From Callipepla californica brunnescens (lineage: Eukaryota > Chordata > Aves > Galliformes > Odontophoridae): a stretch of 64,000 nucleotides of DNA. The stretch spans positions 11,652,271-11,716,270 of the forward strand of contig JALIRH010000023.1 in assembly GCA_023055505.1 (NCBI GenBank). The letters run 5' to 3'. Shown here piece after piece: positions 13,557-26,330 of this stretch (within the stretch, counting starts at the first letter, position 1; the number at the start of each line of letters is the position of its first letter). The notes under the pieces are model-generated. The model was not told the origin of the DNA. It made no database searches and saw nothing but the letters and a program-made list of their open reading frames with translations. A program made the position numbers and the translations under genes.

Positions 13557-13755
13557 CACTAGAAAAGTGTTTTTGAAGAAACACAGCAGGAGTCAAATCT
13601 TCTCCACCAAACCTAACATAGTCAGCTGCAATGCTTAAATAATTTCTATGCCATCCCTCCAAGTTTTTAACATTTTGATTATTTTTATATTGAGACAGAA
13701 AGAGGTTCTCCAATAATGTAGCAGCCAGCAATTCTTGATTTCTACCTAAACCCTT
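13557..13755 (-). CDS. Large coding exon of gene B
   Basis: Minus-strand exon of about 199 bp (66 codons plus one base). The peptide includes GRNQELLAATLLENLFLSQY, then LEGWHRNYLSIAADYVRFGG and ends FLQKHFSS. It has well-mixed, helical composition with conserved-looking aromatic positions. The start follows a CTTGTCCCCTGCCAAG acceptor in phase 0, matching the previous exon, which ends in phase 0. The open frame extends upstream, so a slightly earlier start is possible. The donor chosen (AGTG/GTGATT) gives the phase required by the 12771 micro-exon; a competing donor at CTT/GTAAAT further on would break the frame. Function is unknown. Confidence 0.65.
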
Positions 13756-14867
13756 CTTGGCAGGGGACAAGTCATATAAAATCTCTCCTTTAGCTTCTCT
13801 ATCAAATCGCATGGGACAAAATCACTTTTAGACTGCACTGAAAACTATCAATGAATATTTGTAGTGAACTCAGAAAATTTCTATCAGCTAATCCTAAAAT
13901 GTTCTGGTAATGTGAAATACAGTGGGAAGGAGAAACTACAACATCTACAATGTTGTGACTGTTCCCTGCGCTACCTCTTTCACCTGTTTTATTTTTGTCG
14001 CAGGGTCAAAAATAAAAGCCTAAAACAAGGTCGGTCTCCTTAAACATGCAGTTTATAAATACAAAAATAGTGTCATTCTGAAACATGCATCTTTTGAAGA
14101 TAATCACCCAGGAGAACTTATGTTAAATGCATACTTGGTACATAAGCACATGCAACAGCAGTAATTAAATCAAACACATCTGAAGCACATCAATTATATA
14201 TGATGTAAATTTTTCATTGGAAGTTAAAAGAGGCTTACTGCAGCAGACAGATTTAAATATCTAAAAATAAAGACTGTAAACTTAACTGTAAAATATGCCA
14301 CTAAACTCACTGCACTCCTTTATGAAGATTCAGGAGTTGAAGAATATATTATTTCCTTTAAATCAAATCCAAGAGCACTTAAAATCAGGTGTGCTTGTAG
14401 AACAGCAAAGAGACATCACAGTGTGCTGAATTACTCTTCAAGATACAAGACTGAAAGTCTTCCAAGTACTAAGTAGGTGGTGGCAAGCTAAAGTGCTATG
14501 TCTTTTTCTTTAAAACTGATGTTATATTTTTTCAGGAAAACCACAGAATTTCTCAGTTTATGGGGTTCAAGTTAACTTTGGCAGTCCTGCTTGCTGTAGA
14601 CTCACTGAAGCAAGTGGGCATTATGAAGAAGTCTGAAGATCCCTTGTAAATGTCTTTATATATTATGGGAAATGCTTTTAAAGGCAGAGAGCAATTCAAC
14701 ATTTTCACAGCACAACCGCAGGGCAGACCCAGATTCTCTTCATAGGCCAAGTCACTGACTGATCCTCTTAATCCACGTATGTTGTCTATTTAATCTTGAA
14801 CTAGTTCACAGGAAGAACTGTCAGTGCTTTCAAAATGAGCTCCAAGTGTGGCCAAAAGCTTTCTTAC
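13756..14867. other. Intron of gene B
   Basis: A 1.1-kb intron. A 65-codon minus-strand open stretch at 14553-14750 lacks an acceptor of any quality and is not called. Nothing else is seen. Confidence 0.5.
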
Positions 14868-14989
14868 CTCTTCTGTAAAATTCCTGTAATTTTTCCTTAA
14901 AATAATCGCTTCAGACAATGGCAGAAAAACACAAAATTCTTCTTTGGAAGGATTCAGTAATAGTTCTTTATTAATCATACTCAACTCAA
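14868..14989 (-). CDS. Coding exon of gene B
   Basis: A 122-bp minus-strand exon with a textbook acceptor (CTGCCCTTGTCACCCCACAG) and a textbook donor (GAAGAG/GTAAGA). It starts with two bases that complete a Val codon with the single base left by the 15181-15208 exon. It then reads ELSMINKELLLNPSKEEFCV and ends LRKNYRNFTEE in phase 0. It is one of the strongest exon calls in the window. No domain is recognised. Confidence 0.8.
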
Positions 14990-15180
14990 CTGTGGGGTGA
15001 CAAGGGCAGAGAGGAGGCTGAAAAATTTCATGAACATAAGTTCTGCATTAACAATGTTATCCTTGAACCTATGAAGAAATGTAAAGAAATATAAAACCCA
15101 TAATCTCACAGACACACACAATGCCATAAAAATAATGGTCCAAATTAAATCTGTTGAACTTTACCAGAGATTAATGTTAC

Positions 15181-15208
15181 CTGCTTTAATCAATCTATTT
15201 TCCAATTC
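15181..15208 (-). CDS. Micro-exon of gene B
   Basis: A 28-bp minus-strand exon with a strong acceptor (CCCCTACTGTACTAG) and donor (AAGCAG/GTAACA). It reads ELENRLIKA plus one base. Phase 0 at the start matches the end of the 17155-17388 exon, and the single trailing base matches the two-base start of the 14868-14989 exon. The peptide is helical and fits the flanking exons. Confidence 0.7.
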
Positions 15209-17154
15209 CTAGTACAGTAGGGGAGGCAAGCTTAAAAGAGTTTCTTCCTGGAAACAAGGATTGGATCTTTCTTTCCAAGCAGTAATCACAGACATTAATC
15301 CTACCTTTGCAGCTAACTAGGTAATCCAAAGGGTATGGACTTAAGTGGAATCAAAACAGGCAGCATACAAACGTGAACTAAATTTTCTTCCTCAAAAACA
15401 GACTGTTTTTTCACAAGGCAAACTTAGTGAACTGTATTCATTGATGCATCTACACAAGATGCGAACAGCAGCTTGTCATCTGTATACTTGCTTTCCCAGC
15501 AGACATCTCCAGACCTGACTGCATACAGAGATATGGAAAACAGCCTATATTTTAATTAGCTAGGATCAAAACTTGCAAGCACACTTGTAGGTTGAATGAG
15601 GAAAGTTTACAGAATGGCGCTAGGGACAGACAAGCACGCGCACTATGCTGAAAAAGCTTACAAGGCCAAGGCTGTTCAGTCACATTCCACAAACACTACG
15701 CTGAAAACCACCTGATTGACAGAAGTAATCTCAGTTTCACAAATTCCAGCTCCAATTACAGCACTCCTGCAGGTGGACACCTAGGTATGTGCTACACAAG
15801 TGAGTTTAAAAGGACCAGAGAAAGCACAGAAGGATCTGTTTCTCTAATCTTCCCACTGATTCAAAGTGCTATGAACCTGCACAACATTTAGCTATACACA
15901 AGGCAATTCTATACATAACATCAAAAACAAATTCTAAGTAATTTTGGTTCACTTTAAGTACAAGTTGACAATATACATTTCCAATGTTTCCTGGAAGGCT
16001 GGATACTTTAATATCAGGATTTTACTCCGAAATACTTTTAATGTAAAGCAGTTTAAATCTAGCACAGTGAAAAACACTGTCTAGATTTTTCTTTCTCTTC
16101 CTCATCACTTCAGAAACATTTTAATGTAAACACTGATTTGCCCTTCTGCCATGTAATTTTAGGAACTTGTTCACTATTGGAAAAAAAAAACAGAAACAAA
16201 AACAACTCTAAAGATCAAAGTTTAAACTTCAGGTAATGTCACTGAATGCAAAGAGAAGAAGAAAACAAATTAAACAAAATAAATAAAAAAACAACTAATT
16301 AAAAGTGAAAACAACTTGGACCTTTAAGACCAAGATAATCAAGGTAAAGACATAATTTAGATCAATAAAATATCAAATTGTGTTAATTTCATCCTTTAGA
16401 CTGCCTACTTTTTCCATATTACAAAATATTTCTAAGGTGTGCTTGAAAACAAGGCATCAGTTTTAATTAACGTAAACACTTCTCCAGAGGCTGAAGGGGC
16501 ACTCCCTTCTTTGGACACCTCCTTCACACATTTTTCAAAGGGAAAGAGTCACAAATATTCAATACAATGGCCTCATTCTGCCTGAAGAGCCCAGAATTGC
16601 TTCTCTTCAGAATTCCCAGGAATCAAAATCAGAATTTAAGCAGCACACCAAACAAATTCTCAACCAAAAACACAAGATCTCATTCAGAACTCAGCAGGAA
16701 TCTCACAGTTGGAAACAATTAACAGGTCAGAAATTGGAACAGGTGCTGAAGTCACTGACAAAGATAATTAGGACAACCTTTCAAGTCTCCTAGAAGAGTC
16801 TAGAAGAACTAAACCTGATTTTAACAAAATAAAAAATTGAGAACATGAATGATTTTTTTTTTCTTTTTTTTTAACTGAAGGCTGATGATTGTAAAAGAAT
16901 GAAAAGACTTCAGTCCAGTCAGAAAATAAGTTGTTTTTGCAACAGCTCTGCAACTTGGGGCACTGGTGGAGGGAACAAAAAAAAGACTGAAGCTTCACTG
17001 TTCTTAAAGCACCACAATTTTACGTAAGGGACTACCCAAGACATCAGAAACTTTTTGTGAAAGCACAAAAAGAAATTGTAGCAGGGTACTTCATCACACA
17101 ACATGATCAGGTGCGTAGCCTTGGTCAGTGCTAGCTGCCTGCTACCAGTCACAC
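15209..17154. other. Intron of gene B
   Basis: A 1.9-kb AT-rich intron. A strong acceptor-like sequence on the minus strand near 16960 (TTTTTTTTGTTCCCTCCACCAG) is followed by open reading, but I find no donor. It may be a decoy or an alternative terminal exon. There are A-runs near 16182 and T-runs near 16853-16872. Confidence 0.45.
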
Positions 17155-17388
17155 TGCCTTCTCTATCACATGCTCAGAAATACATTCCAACAGGCCTCCA
17201 AGATTTTTCCAGGGGCAGAAGTTAGGCAAATCACACTCGTTTTCAGAACTGTACTTTTCTTCTGAAGATGGGTACAACACTTGCTTTTCACAAATTGAGG
17301 ACAAACTTCCCCAATGTGTACAGTCTTCCAAAGATGTCAGCAAATGATCTTGAAAATGCTTCCAGATTAATACATGATTTCTGGAATA
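17155..17388 (-). CDS. Large coding exon of gene B
   Basis: Minus-strand exon of 234 bp (78 codons). It reads YSRNHVLIWKHFQDHLLTSL, continues through a Ser/Glu/Cys-rich middle (SSICEKQVLYPSSEEKYSSE), and ends LGGLLECISEHVIEKA. The frame upstream of the 17388 border contains an acceptor (TTTCTACTATAAG) in phase 0; an alternative acceptor eight bases later (TATTCCAG) would shift the phase. The donor is weak (GGCA/GTGTGA), and the next in-frame codons are GTG TGA. An alternative terminal exon ending there is therefore possible. The onward phase to 15181 supports splicing. Confidence 0.65.
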
Positions 17389-17940
17389 CTTATAGTAGAA
17401 ATTACCTTTGTGTAATCGCTAACCACCCAAAGCAAAACCAACCAACCAAACAACAACCACAGAAAACTATTATACAGAATAATTCATAGTTACATATTTT
17501 CAAAATTCATTTACTCTTGTTTTTATTTCACTTATCTGTCTTATTACTGTCTTGCTTTTACACTATATTTTCATAAATTTAAGTGTACTATACTATACTA
17601 CACTAACTATACTGTTCCCTCTGAAAGCTCTAGAAACTTTTGACCATCATGGTCAACAAAATGTGCTATGGTACAATTTGAACTGCAATTCAACACTGAA
17701 AAATGCTGAGATAAACTAATTATGCTGCCCATTCATTTATACTGAGGCCTTCTGTAATTGTACAGAGACAAAGGAAAAGAATCTGAGCACAATGGATTTT
17801 CAGATTATACGTGCAAAACAGTACCCGGTATAATGCAGTTCACTCTTCTACTGCATAAGCAATTTCCATTTATGTTTTCTTAGGCATAGTGTTCTATTTG
17901 TGACATGAACCAAATTATATTTCTATTCTCAGTTACTTAC

Positions 17941-18009
17941 AGATATGAAAGTATTTTGCACCAAATGGATCTCCTCCACAATTTTCTTCATTTCCTCTTG
18001 GACGTCTTC
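17941..18009 (-). CDS. Coding exon of gene B
   Basis: A 69-bp minus-strand exon ending in a perfect donor (ATATCT/GTAAGT). It reads EDVQEEMKKIVEEIHLVQNT then FIS: a heptad-like charged helix that could form a short coiled coil. The acceptor (TTTTACTATAAG) is modest. It is phase 0 at both ends and joins in frame to the 17155-17388 exon. It is the first member of the seven-exon chain that can be read without a break. Confidence 0.65.
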
Positions 18010-20220
18010 CTTATAGTAAAATCACTCAGCAGGTAGAAAGAAAGAGTAGGGACAGTCTGGGTGACAACACCCAGGAAAACTGAGCAATATCAGCCTGTAA
18101 AATTGATTACTCCAGGTTCCAGTTGTCACCTTGACATTATTAATTCACAAACATCCTACTTTCATTTTGCATCACAGCTCACAGAGAAAACATTCCTTAC
18201 TCAGTTCACGTTTTGCCAAAATAAAGATTCTTGTCAGACCACAGGCAACACAGTATCCATACTTCACCCCTACAAACAAGCAGGGAAGCTTTAGACTGTG
18301 AAAAAGGGAGGCAGAACCAATCTGAGTTTTCTGGAATTTCAAAGCTACCTGAAAAGCACAAAAACTATTCTTCTTTTGCCCTATCCTGACTACCTGTGTA
18401 TACAGGATGCTCAGATACATTACAAATTCTATCCAGCTTTAGAACAGAATACAAATGAACGTGTTTAAAGTACTAGCAAACAAACAGCCATTACCCTGAG
18501 TTTACAGCCCTCACTAAAAATCATGCACTGTATACAAGCACCCTTTTCAGAAGCCTCCTGGGTATGTGCTGTAAGATTTCAGCATGTGAACTATGCTATT
18601 GGAAATCATCAATTACAAATCTGACAAGATAATTGGTTTTCTCCCAGAGGCATGGTTCTGATGGCGCCTACTACAGAGTACAGCTGAAATTTAATCAGTC
18701 CAAATGAAAAAATTATGGAAGAAGTCAAGAGTCATAACCATAATACTAAAATAATAGATATAAGCACAGGATGAAGGCGTTCCTTCTGCAAAGAAAGAAG
18801 GTATTTTTTTCTTGAATTAAAGTAACCTTGGTACTTGGACAACACAGGAAAAGTTTGGGTTTGTACTTCCTAAAAAACCTTCTATTAGTATCAGAACAAA
18901 GTTAATTTTAACACTTGTAAAAATCCTATCAGACAAAAAACCAGAACAATCTATAATGAGTCCAGAGCTACACAAGGAACAGTTGTCCAGTAACACCAAC
19001 CTGCCCAGTCAAATGGCTACTGACAAATTTGTACACAAACGCATTCAGCTCCTTTGTTTCTCAGTGGAGAAAATCAGTGCATCTTCTGATCATCTGATCA
19101 TCAGCATCACAAAATCCACATCGATCTATTTTTACAACTTTTCTTCTAATTCTGGCTGAAACTAACCAGCAAGGGTACTGCCTGGATACAAATGGAAAAG
19201 GGAGGCACATATAAAATTAATTTTCTTTACAATACTTGGCTACAAAAAATAAACAAACAAACACATAAATAAATAAGGGAGCTTGGGGGTGCTTATGCCC
19301 TCTCCCACCTCTTTATTCTAATCCCACGACTAAAAACAAATCCCAAACCAAACCTCAGTTTTGTGGTAGCATATCAAAAACTGTGAGGTGGTTTTTGGTA
19401 TAACTATACCAAGGTACCTGTTCCTGAAGTCAGAATCACATTTCCAATTTTTCAAAGCATTTACCGATTTTTGAAGGCATCCACAATGACCTGGTTGGGC
19501 TCGAGTGTTCCAGTATGTTTGGGGTTGGACTCATTGGTCTCTAGAGGTCTTTTTCAACCCCTACTATTCTGTGATATCCTTACTATCAGTAAAGTATCTC
19601 CAAGATCTAACGTGATTTTGTACTGCTTCAGTAGAAGATGGTTTGTTATATCCTGTCAGCTCAAGCACAGACTGCAAGCCTTCTCTTTACCACAGCTGTT
19701 TCCAGTGTCCTGCATGTATCTGTGACAGAAACAATCCTCACAGTTCCCACATCCCCTGATGTAGCCTTCCATTTCAGCACTGAGTTACCAGTATGCGCTC
19801 ACTCTTATTTCACTAACTTCCTCTGAAACACCTCCCCTGGTGTGACCGTAGGGACAGCTGAGAAAGCTGCTTGCCTGAGTAACTCACAACTCATTGTAAG
19901 AACACACACTGCTCACTTAGAGAAGTCTGGTAGAAATCTTATGCAGAATACAAATACCTCCAATAACTGTTAATGCAACTTAAAGCCAAATTCAAAGGTA
20001 TTCCAAAATCAACAAAACTGTAAGAAGGTACTGGTATAGAAGGTTCAGCCTCTACTGCCGTACCATCAACATCTGCCACTGACATTGTGAGTCAACATAA
20101 CAAAATAGGAGGCATTACTTCCGGAGTGGACCTCATAAAATGTATAGCATAGTTAATGTATATAAGTAACAAAACTGTGTACATCTTTAGCATTTTTTAT
20201 TCAAAAGAAAAAAAAAAAAA
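18010..20220. other. Intron of gene B with a CR1 tail
   Basis: Intron-like DNA. On the minus strand near 18346 a strong acceptor (TTTTTGTGCTTTTCAG) precedes the open stretch VALKFQKTQIG, but no convincing donor follows. A CR1 3'-end relic lies at 19486-19582. Confidence 0.45.
19486..19582 (+). repeat. CR1 LINE 3'-end relic
   Basis: This carries the characteristic CR1 terminal sequence (gttgggctcgag, then a diverged second copy of the 'ttggactcattggtctctagaggtc' segment, then tttcaacccctactattctgtga). Only the last ~100 bp are present, as is usual for 5'-truncated CR1. Confidence 0.7.
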
Positions 20221-20765
20221 GACAACAAAAACATAAAACTGGTGGGATATCTGACCTCATTTTCATGGAACTATGAATCAATCTTGTTTGATGGCAGTGG
20301 CTGCAATTCTTTATGAGCTTTCAAGGTGTCCATCAGAGACTCCTGATGAAGTTCTGCTCTTCCTGTACTTATTGAGAACAGCTGTTCAGAAATGTAAATA
20401 CTGCCCAAAAAAGTTGTGGCATGAATAACACGTATTTATGAAGCAAGGGATATTTTTCACTGGTAAAAGAGAGTTTATAAAGGTCTGGTAAGGAGACATG
20501 ATCAAGATTGTTATTGAGTTGAATGTCTAATATCAATTCAATATATTCCATTCAAAAAATCTGCAGGTTATTTGTTTATATCAGCTTAAAACTGAGTGAC
20601 AAGTATAAAAAAAAAAAAAAAAAAAGATTTTTTCAGCAATCCTGAATTCTGTTCTCAAATCACTTTATCAAAGCACACCTGTGTATTTTTTGCTGTTCAC
20701 AAGACTGTTTAGCCAAGGTATGATAATGCATACTAATATCTGCCATCACTTGAGCTAGTGCTGCA
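20221..20765 (-). mobile_element. hAT-type transposase fossil (copy 1, without LTR insertions)
   Basis: This stretch is clearly similar to 46,485-46,926 plus 47,488-47,600. Shared blocks include acataaaactggtgggat/catctgacc, a ttc/gaagcgaggga-type block, tctggtaa..gagac/tgtgat, and, after an A-run at 20608-20626, ctgttcacaagactgt..catcac. On the minus strand the paralogue reads a hAT C-terminal dimerisation-type pattern (a CEQLFS-like position, then KIRS..SDEHLK). Here the frame is broken. It is a decayed DNA transposon or a transposon-derived gene fragment sitting in a gene B intron. It spans both sites where LTRs inserted in copy 2 and so shows the empty arrangement. Confidence 0.6.
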
Positions 20766-23700
20766 CTGCACCCTCCCCTTATCCTGCTTCAGCTCAAAAG
20801 CACTAACAGAACACCAATGTCTAGTAGTTACTGAGTGATAAGTGTGCCCAGGGTTGGGACGGCCTGCTCAGCATAAGAGCTGCTGCCATGAAAGCCCATG
20901 AGAGCAAGCAGCCACAGGACTGGCTGTGCTGGGCTACATGCAGCACGCAGGTCATCAACTGCACATATCTGGACTACATACTTGTATGTGGGGTTAGGAA
21001 ATTGTAACACATGACGCTATAGTTCTGAAAGTAGGTTGCTACCTATACCTGCAAAGTAGGCTGAAAATATGATAACAGTTCAGAGTAAGGATAACAGTGG
21101 AGAAGCTGTGTTTGTTTATCGTTAAAAGGGAGATAAAAACACTGGTGAGAGATGCACCATTTTATCATTTTGATTCTGATCATAAAAATTGTCCATTACA
21201 TTTTCATACGTTAATTCAGATAACATCCAAGACATTTAGATAAAATATATAAACAAAAAATTAAAAGTCTGAATTGTATCTCTTTTCTAATAAGTCACGC
21301 TAATACAATTGTTTTGATGATTTATGTTATCACTCATAGCACTGAAAAGGTTACACATGGAATCACTTCAACTGCCTAGCAAACTTATTTATAACTGAGA
21401 AGATGGGTTTTGCTTTTTGTAATATGCTGTTTTTCACTGTGTACCAACTGGTAGACGCACAAGTGCTACAGACTGCAGGGATTCCAAATTAGACCAAATT
21501 TCTGTTGAAAAACATTAGAACAAAATACTTAAAATGTGCAAAAATCTGGTTACCGCTAAGCTCTACATCTCTTCCAAGGTGATCAAAAATACCATCCTGA
21601 AGTGCTCACTCATTTGTAAAAAACTGTGAGAAAAAACATCCGTATGTAAACCATTTTGTGGATAGGCTATCAAATCTGCGAAGAACACCTAATGTTTTCA
21701 TATAACTTGAAACTATTCAAACAGAAATGCACAGGCATAATAAAAGCTTCATTCAAGACTTTATATGTTTCACTGTTGGTTTTCAATTACTATTTACCAA
21801 AAAGATAACAAAGAAGCACTAAGATTTACATGTTATGCAGAATATTACAGTGAAAAAAAATCCCTATGATTAAATACCCTTTTATGGGTTTATAATAAAC
21901 AATATGTTAAAGGGATGAAATAGATACATGTTCCTCAACCTTTTTAACCACTAGTCACTTTTAAATTTATTCTATAGAAGCAGGAGTTTCAAAGTCAGTG
22001 CATTCTCTTTAAGCTTCATGGACAATCGCAATTTTCTCCTACTAAGAGAAAGGCAAGCACAAGTTTGGTAGCAGTCAGTGGAGCAAGCTGCAGAAACAAA
22101 CTGGCCCACAATTACCCAAGCATTCAGCTTTATATTATCCCTATTCTGTTTCTTAACCAATTTTGTGGCTTTCATGGAATACATACGGATAGCATACAAA
22201 AAGTGGGATAACAAAGAAATGAAGCTGTAAAAGAAAGGCATACACCTGAAATCTTGCAAAAATCAGGTTCCATTTGGCCCACCTTTGCTGACAAACGTAG
22301 ATGCTGGGCAGTAGAGGATGCAACGCAACATGGGTACCACAAAGAGCCAGTCATATATCCACATTCCATCTGGATATTGCAATCTTACTGATTACTGTTT
22401 TTTTATAAGGGACTCTACAGAATGGTCCAAATTAACCCAAAGTGTTCACTCTTCCATCCCAAAAACAACAAAAGATTCCTTAATAATACCAAAATTGCCT
22501 AAAAAAAGCTGCACAGAGTGCCAGCTGACTAGTTTCTGAAGTGTGAGAGCACTGTTTTTTTGTTGTTGTTATTGCTGGGTTTGGTTTGTAATACACACTA
22601 TCTGGTAAAAATTTATAAAAAACGAAACAAAACAAAACTGACAGCAAATTCTTCCAGCAAGACTGTAATAAAATCTACCTACATTAAAAAGAGAAAGCGT
22701 AACAGTAATAAAGTCACTTTGCTGCCTGATGCCTGAAGACTTGGATATGAATGCTATCAAGGAAACAGTCTCTTGAGATCTATTCAGCTTTCTCTGGGTG
22801 AATGTTTTTCCTGAGCTACAAAGCAAATATAGGGAATTTTAAAAGGCTATCCTTGCTATTGAGCTCATCAGCTTCTGGAACTTATTTTCCACATCCTACA
22901 TCACACCTTCAAACAAATAATAAATTAGAATACAAAATTAACCACAAGTCATCCATGGATACAGGCTGCATTTTGTTCTTAGCTACATCAGTGCAGATAC
23001 TGAGTTGAAAATGCTACGCATCAACTGAGCCATTTTGAATTTATAAGCACGTAAGTATGAGAAGAGTGTGGTATACGGTCTCCAACAGGAAGAAACAGTT
23101 ACTCAGATTTTGAGAGCAGTTCCAAAAAGGAAAAGTGGAAACTTGCTCTCAAAACAGCTTCAAAACAAAATATAGGCATATCCATTAGGGATGTCCACAA
23201 AGCCACAATGACATCTCAATTTAGCCCCCAAGTAAGCCTTTCAACAGTAGCAAACACATGATTAAATACTAGGGATAGACACACAGACGACTCTAAATAT
23301 ATGTAACTCCACAAAACCGAATATAGCTTTGCATCACTCATATGATTATAGCATAACTACAAAGACATAAACCAGCTGTCCTTTTTTTTTTTTCCTCACT
23401 AGAATTATTCCCTTTTTCTAAATTCAATTGAAAATCTCTGTTTGGAACTTGGCTAGTTACCCCAGAAACAGATCAGCCCTTCAGATGCTATTTCCTACTC
23501 ATGTACTGCTCCAAATTCCCACAGATTTGTAATCCTGGGATATTCTGGAAGAAAATCCCACTTAAGGAAGCTACAGTTAAACTCAGAAAGAATGTCACTG
23601 ATAATACCTTTCACTTTCACTAATTTCCATCTCATAGATTTGGATGTCACTGCTCAAAATAGCTTCAGCTGCTATTCAGGGCTTTCTAATGTCACCCTCT

Positions 23701-24220
23701 GCCAGCCTATTCATTGCTCTGAAAATGCCAGTGCACTGTGCTCTTCTATGGGGCACTTCTGGGAGCAATTAGTGGTAGTGTAAACAGAAACATGCAGCAT
23801 GATCATTACTATCAAAACATACTAAGAGCTGCTTTAAACAGAAAAGGTAATCTCCTACATGTTGAGAGGATTATCAGTTCATTATTTCTACCCTTACTCC
23901 CACCAGCAAAGCAGCACTTTAATCTTTTTGGTCATTTCATGTAGAAGGAAACAAGTAGAAGGACATTCAGAAATGTTTTCTATTACCAACTTCCAGATAT
24001 TCATAGCACTCTGCACACAGCACACAAGGAAGCTAAGTCTTTGCACAAGTTTCAGTGGATTTAGCCAGAAGTCACAGAAGACCATGTATTCTTTAAAAAC
24101 AGGCTCTAGGCATCTGCCAATTGTCCTTTTATTTCACGCTTTTTATTTATTGAAAAGACAATGTTAACATTACATTAAACTTAGTGGGTTTCCAAAATAC
24201 ATAAACTCTACACCTGAGCT
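20766..24220. other. Intron of gene B
   Basis: About 3.5 kb of AT-rich intronic sequence. No exon, RNA gene or recognisable element can be supported. A T-run lies at 23380-23393. Several minus-strand open stretches (21972-22259, 22569-22826) have no splice context. Confidence 0.5.
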
Positions 24221-25925
24221 CATAGAATCACAAGGTTGGAAATGACCTACTAGATCATCTTGTCCAACCATCTACCCATTACCATTACTACCAGAAGCTA
24301 CTAAACCATTTCTTGTAGCTCCTCATCCAGATGCCTCTTGAACACTGCCAGGGCAGGCATTTCCAGAGCCTGACCACTTGCTGAGATGGAAAGTTTTTCC
24401 TTATGTCCCATCTGAACCTGCTGTGGTACAACTTGTGTCCATTTCCTCAGGTCTTGTTTGTTGCCTGGAAGAAGAGGCCGAACCCCTCCTCATCACAACC
24501 TCCCTTCAGGAAGTGGTAGAGTGCGATGATGTCTCCCCTGATCCTCCTCTTCTCCAGACTGAACAATCCCAGCTCCCTCAGCTGCTCCTCATAAGGCCCG
24601 TGCTCCAGACTCATCACCAGTTTCATTGCCCTTCCCTGGAAATGCCCCAGGACCTCAATGCCTTTCCTGTAGTGAGGGGCCCAGAACTGAACACAATACT
24701 CGAGGTGCGGCCGCACCAGTGCTAACTAAGTACAGGGGGAAGATTACCTCCCTGCTCCTGCTGGCCGCACTATTTCTGATGCAGGCCAGGATGGCCACCA
24801 CTGTTATCTCACGTTCATCCCAGCACCAACCAACACCCCCAGGTACTTTTCCTCTTCACAGTCATCCAGCCTCTCATCCTCAAGCCTAAAGCACTCCATG
24901 GGGTTATTGTGGCCAAAGTGCAAGACCCGGCACTTGGCGCTGAACCTCATCCCGTTTACCTCAGCCAGAGATCCAGCTTATCGAGATCCCTCTGGAGGGC
25001 CTCCCTACCCTCAGGCAGATCAACACATCCTCCCAACTTGGTGTCATCTGCAAACTTACTGAGGGTACACTCAGTACCCTCATCCAGGTCATCAATAAAG
25101 ATATTAAGCAAAATGGGCCCCAGTGCCAACCCCTGGGGGACACCACTTATAACGGGTCAACAGCTGGGCTTAACTCCATTAACCACTACCCGCAGGGCAC
25201 AACCCTCTAGCCAGTTCCTTACCCAAAGAAGGGTATACCCGTCCAGGCCACAGGCAGTCAGTTTCCCCAGTGAGAGAGAGTGTCAAAGGCTTTGCTGAAG
25301 TCTACGCAGATTACATCAACAGCCTTTCCCTTGTCTACCAGTCTGGTCACCCAGTCATAGAAGAGATAAGGTTGGTCAAGCATGACCTGCCTTTCATGAA
25401 CCCATGCTAGTTGGACCCGATCCCCCAGATGCCACACACATGCCATGTGGTCTCACCCAAGATGATTTGCTCCATAACTTTCCCTGGCACCGAGGTCAAG
25501 CTGACAGGCCTGTATTTCTGCAGATCCTCCTTACAGCCCTTCTTGTAGATGGGAGTCGCATCAGCAAGCCTCCAATCCTTCGAGACCTCTCCAGATAACC
25601 AGGAGTGCTGGTAGATGGCTGAAAGCAGCTCAGCAATCACCCATGCCAGCTCCCTCAGTACCAGAGGATGGAGCCCGTCTGGTCCCACGGACTTGTGTCA
25701 GTCCAGATGGAGGAGGAGCTCTCCACCTGTCTCCACGTGAATCACCAGGAGTGTATTCTGCAAAGCACCCCATACTTCCAGATCAGGGCATAAAGTGCCC
25801 TGAGGATAACTGATCTGCTTATTAAAGGCAGATGTAAAGAAGGTGTTGAGGACCTCAGCCTTCTCCTTCTCATGATTGGTCACATTCCCCCTGCATCAAG
25901 TAAAGGATGGAAATTCTCCTTGATG
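24221..25925 (-). mobile_element. CR1 LINE, 5'-truncated, minus strand
   Basis: A 1.7-kb CR1 copy. Its 3' end is at low coordinate (catagaatcacaaggttgg is the reverse complement of the CR1 terminus). Broken reverse-transcriptase frame pieces are readable on the minus strand: GPDGLHPLVLREL and PIYKKGCKEDLQKYRPVSLT (25407-25688), VDFSKAFDT (25258-25446, RT palm block), and [20 protein letters not shown] with [20 protein letters not shown] near the C-terminus (24447-24716). Frameshifts and stops make it non-functional. The degree of preservation suggests a mid-age CR1 subfamily. Confidence 0.92.
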
Positions 25926-26330
25926 AGCTGCCTGCTCATTCAACATAAACTGCAAATGCACCTCCCCACATTGTCTGAGCTGTGCTGCAGCAACATTAGC
26001 AATTATCAGTTTTAGAGAACAACAACAAAAAAATAGTGACAGTTCTGTCTCCTCTTCCAATCACAATTAAACTTCATGTAGAAAAATGGCCATTTTCATA
26101 TTGTATTCTGCAGAGTTTAATGTGCAGATTTCCAGGATGTTGCCACTGAACTTCAAGCCATGAAGCAGCAGTGTGTGTTCAAATGCCTCCAACTACTAAC
26201 ACGAGGCAGAAGAAGCAGAGCCATCACGAAGCACAGCAGACAGGCGCATCACCAGCACAGCAGAAAAATTCCCTGTTTCCACAAGCAGGCTTCCACATCA
26301 GACACCATCAAGCAACAGCTTTGGAGTTAC

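Noticed and set aside
16900..16962. Strong minus-strand acceptor followed by open reading
   Set aside because: No donor could be found, and using it would break the well-supported 17155 to 15181 junction.
24378..25598. Plus-strand open frames of 64-129 codons
   Set aside because: They are antisense shadows of the minus-strand CR1 copy; the CR1 protein blocks are on the other strand.
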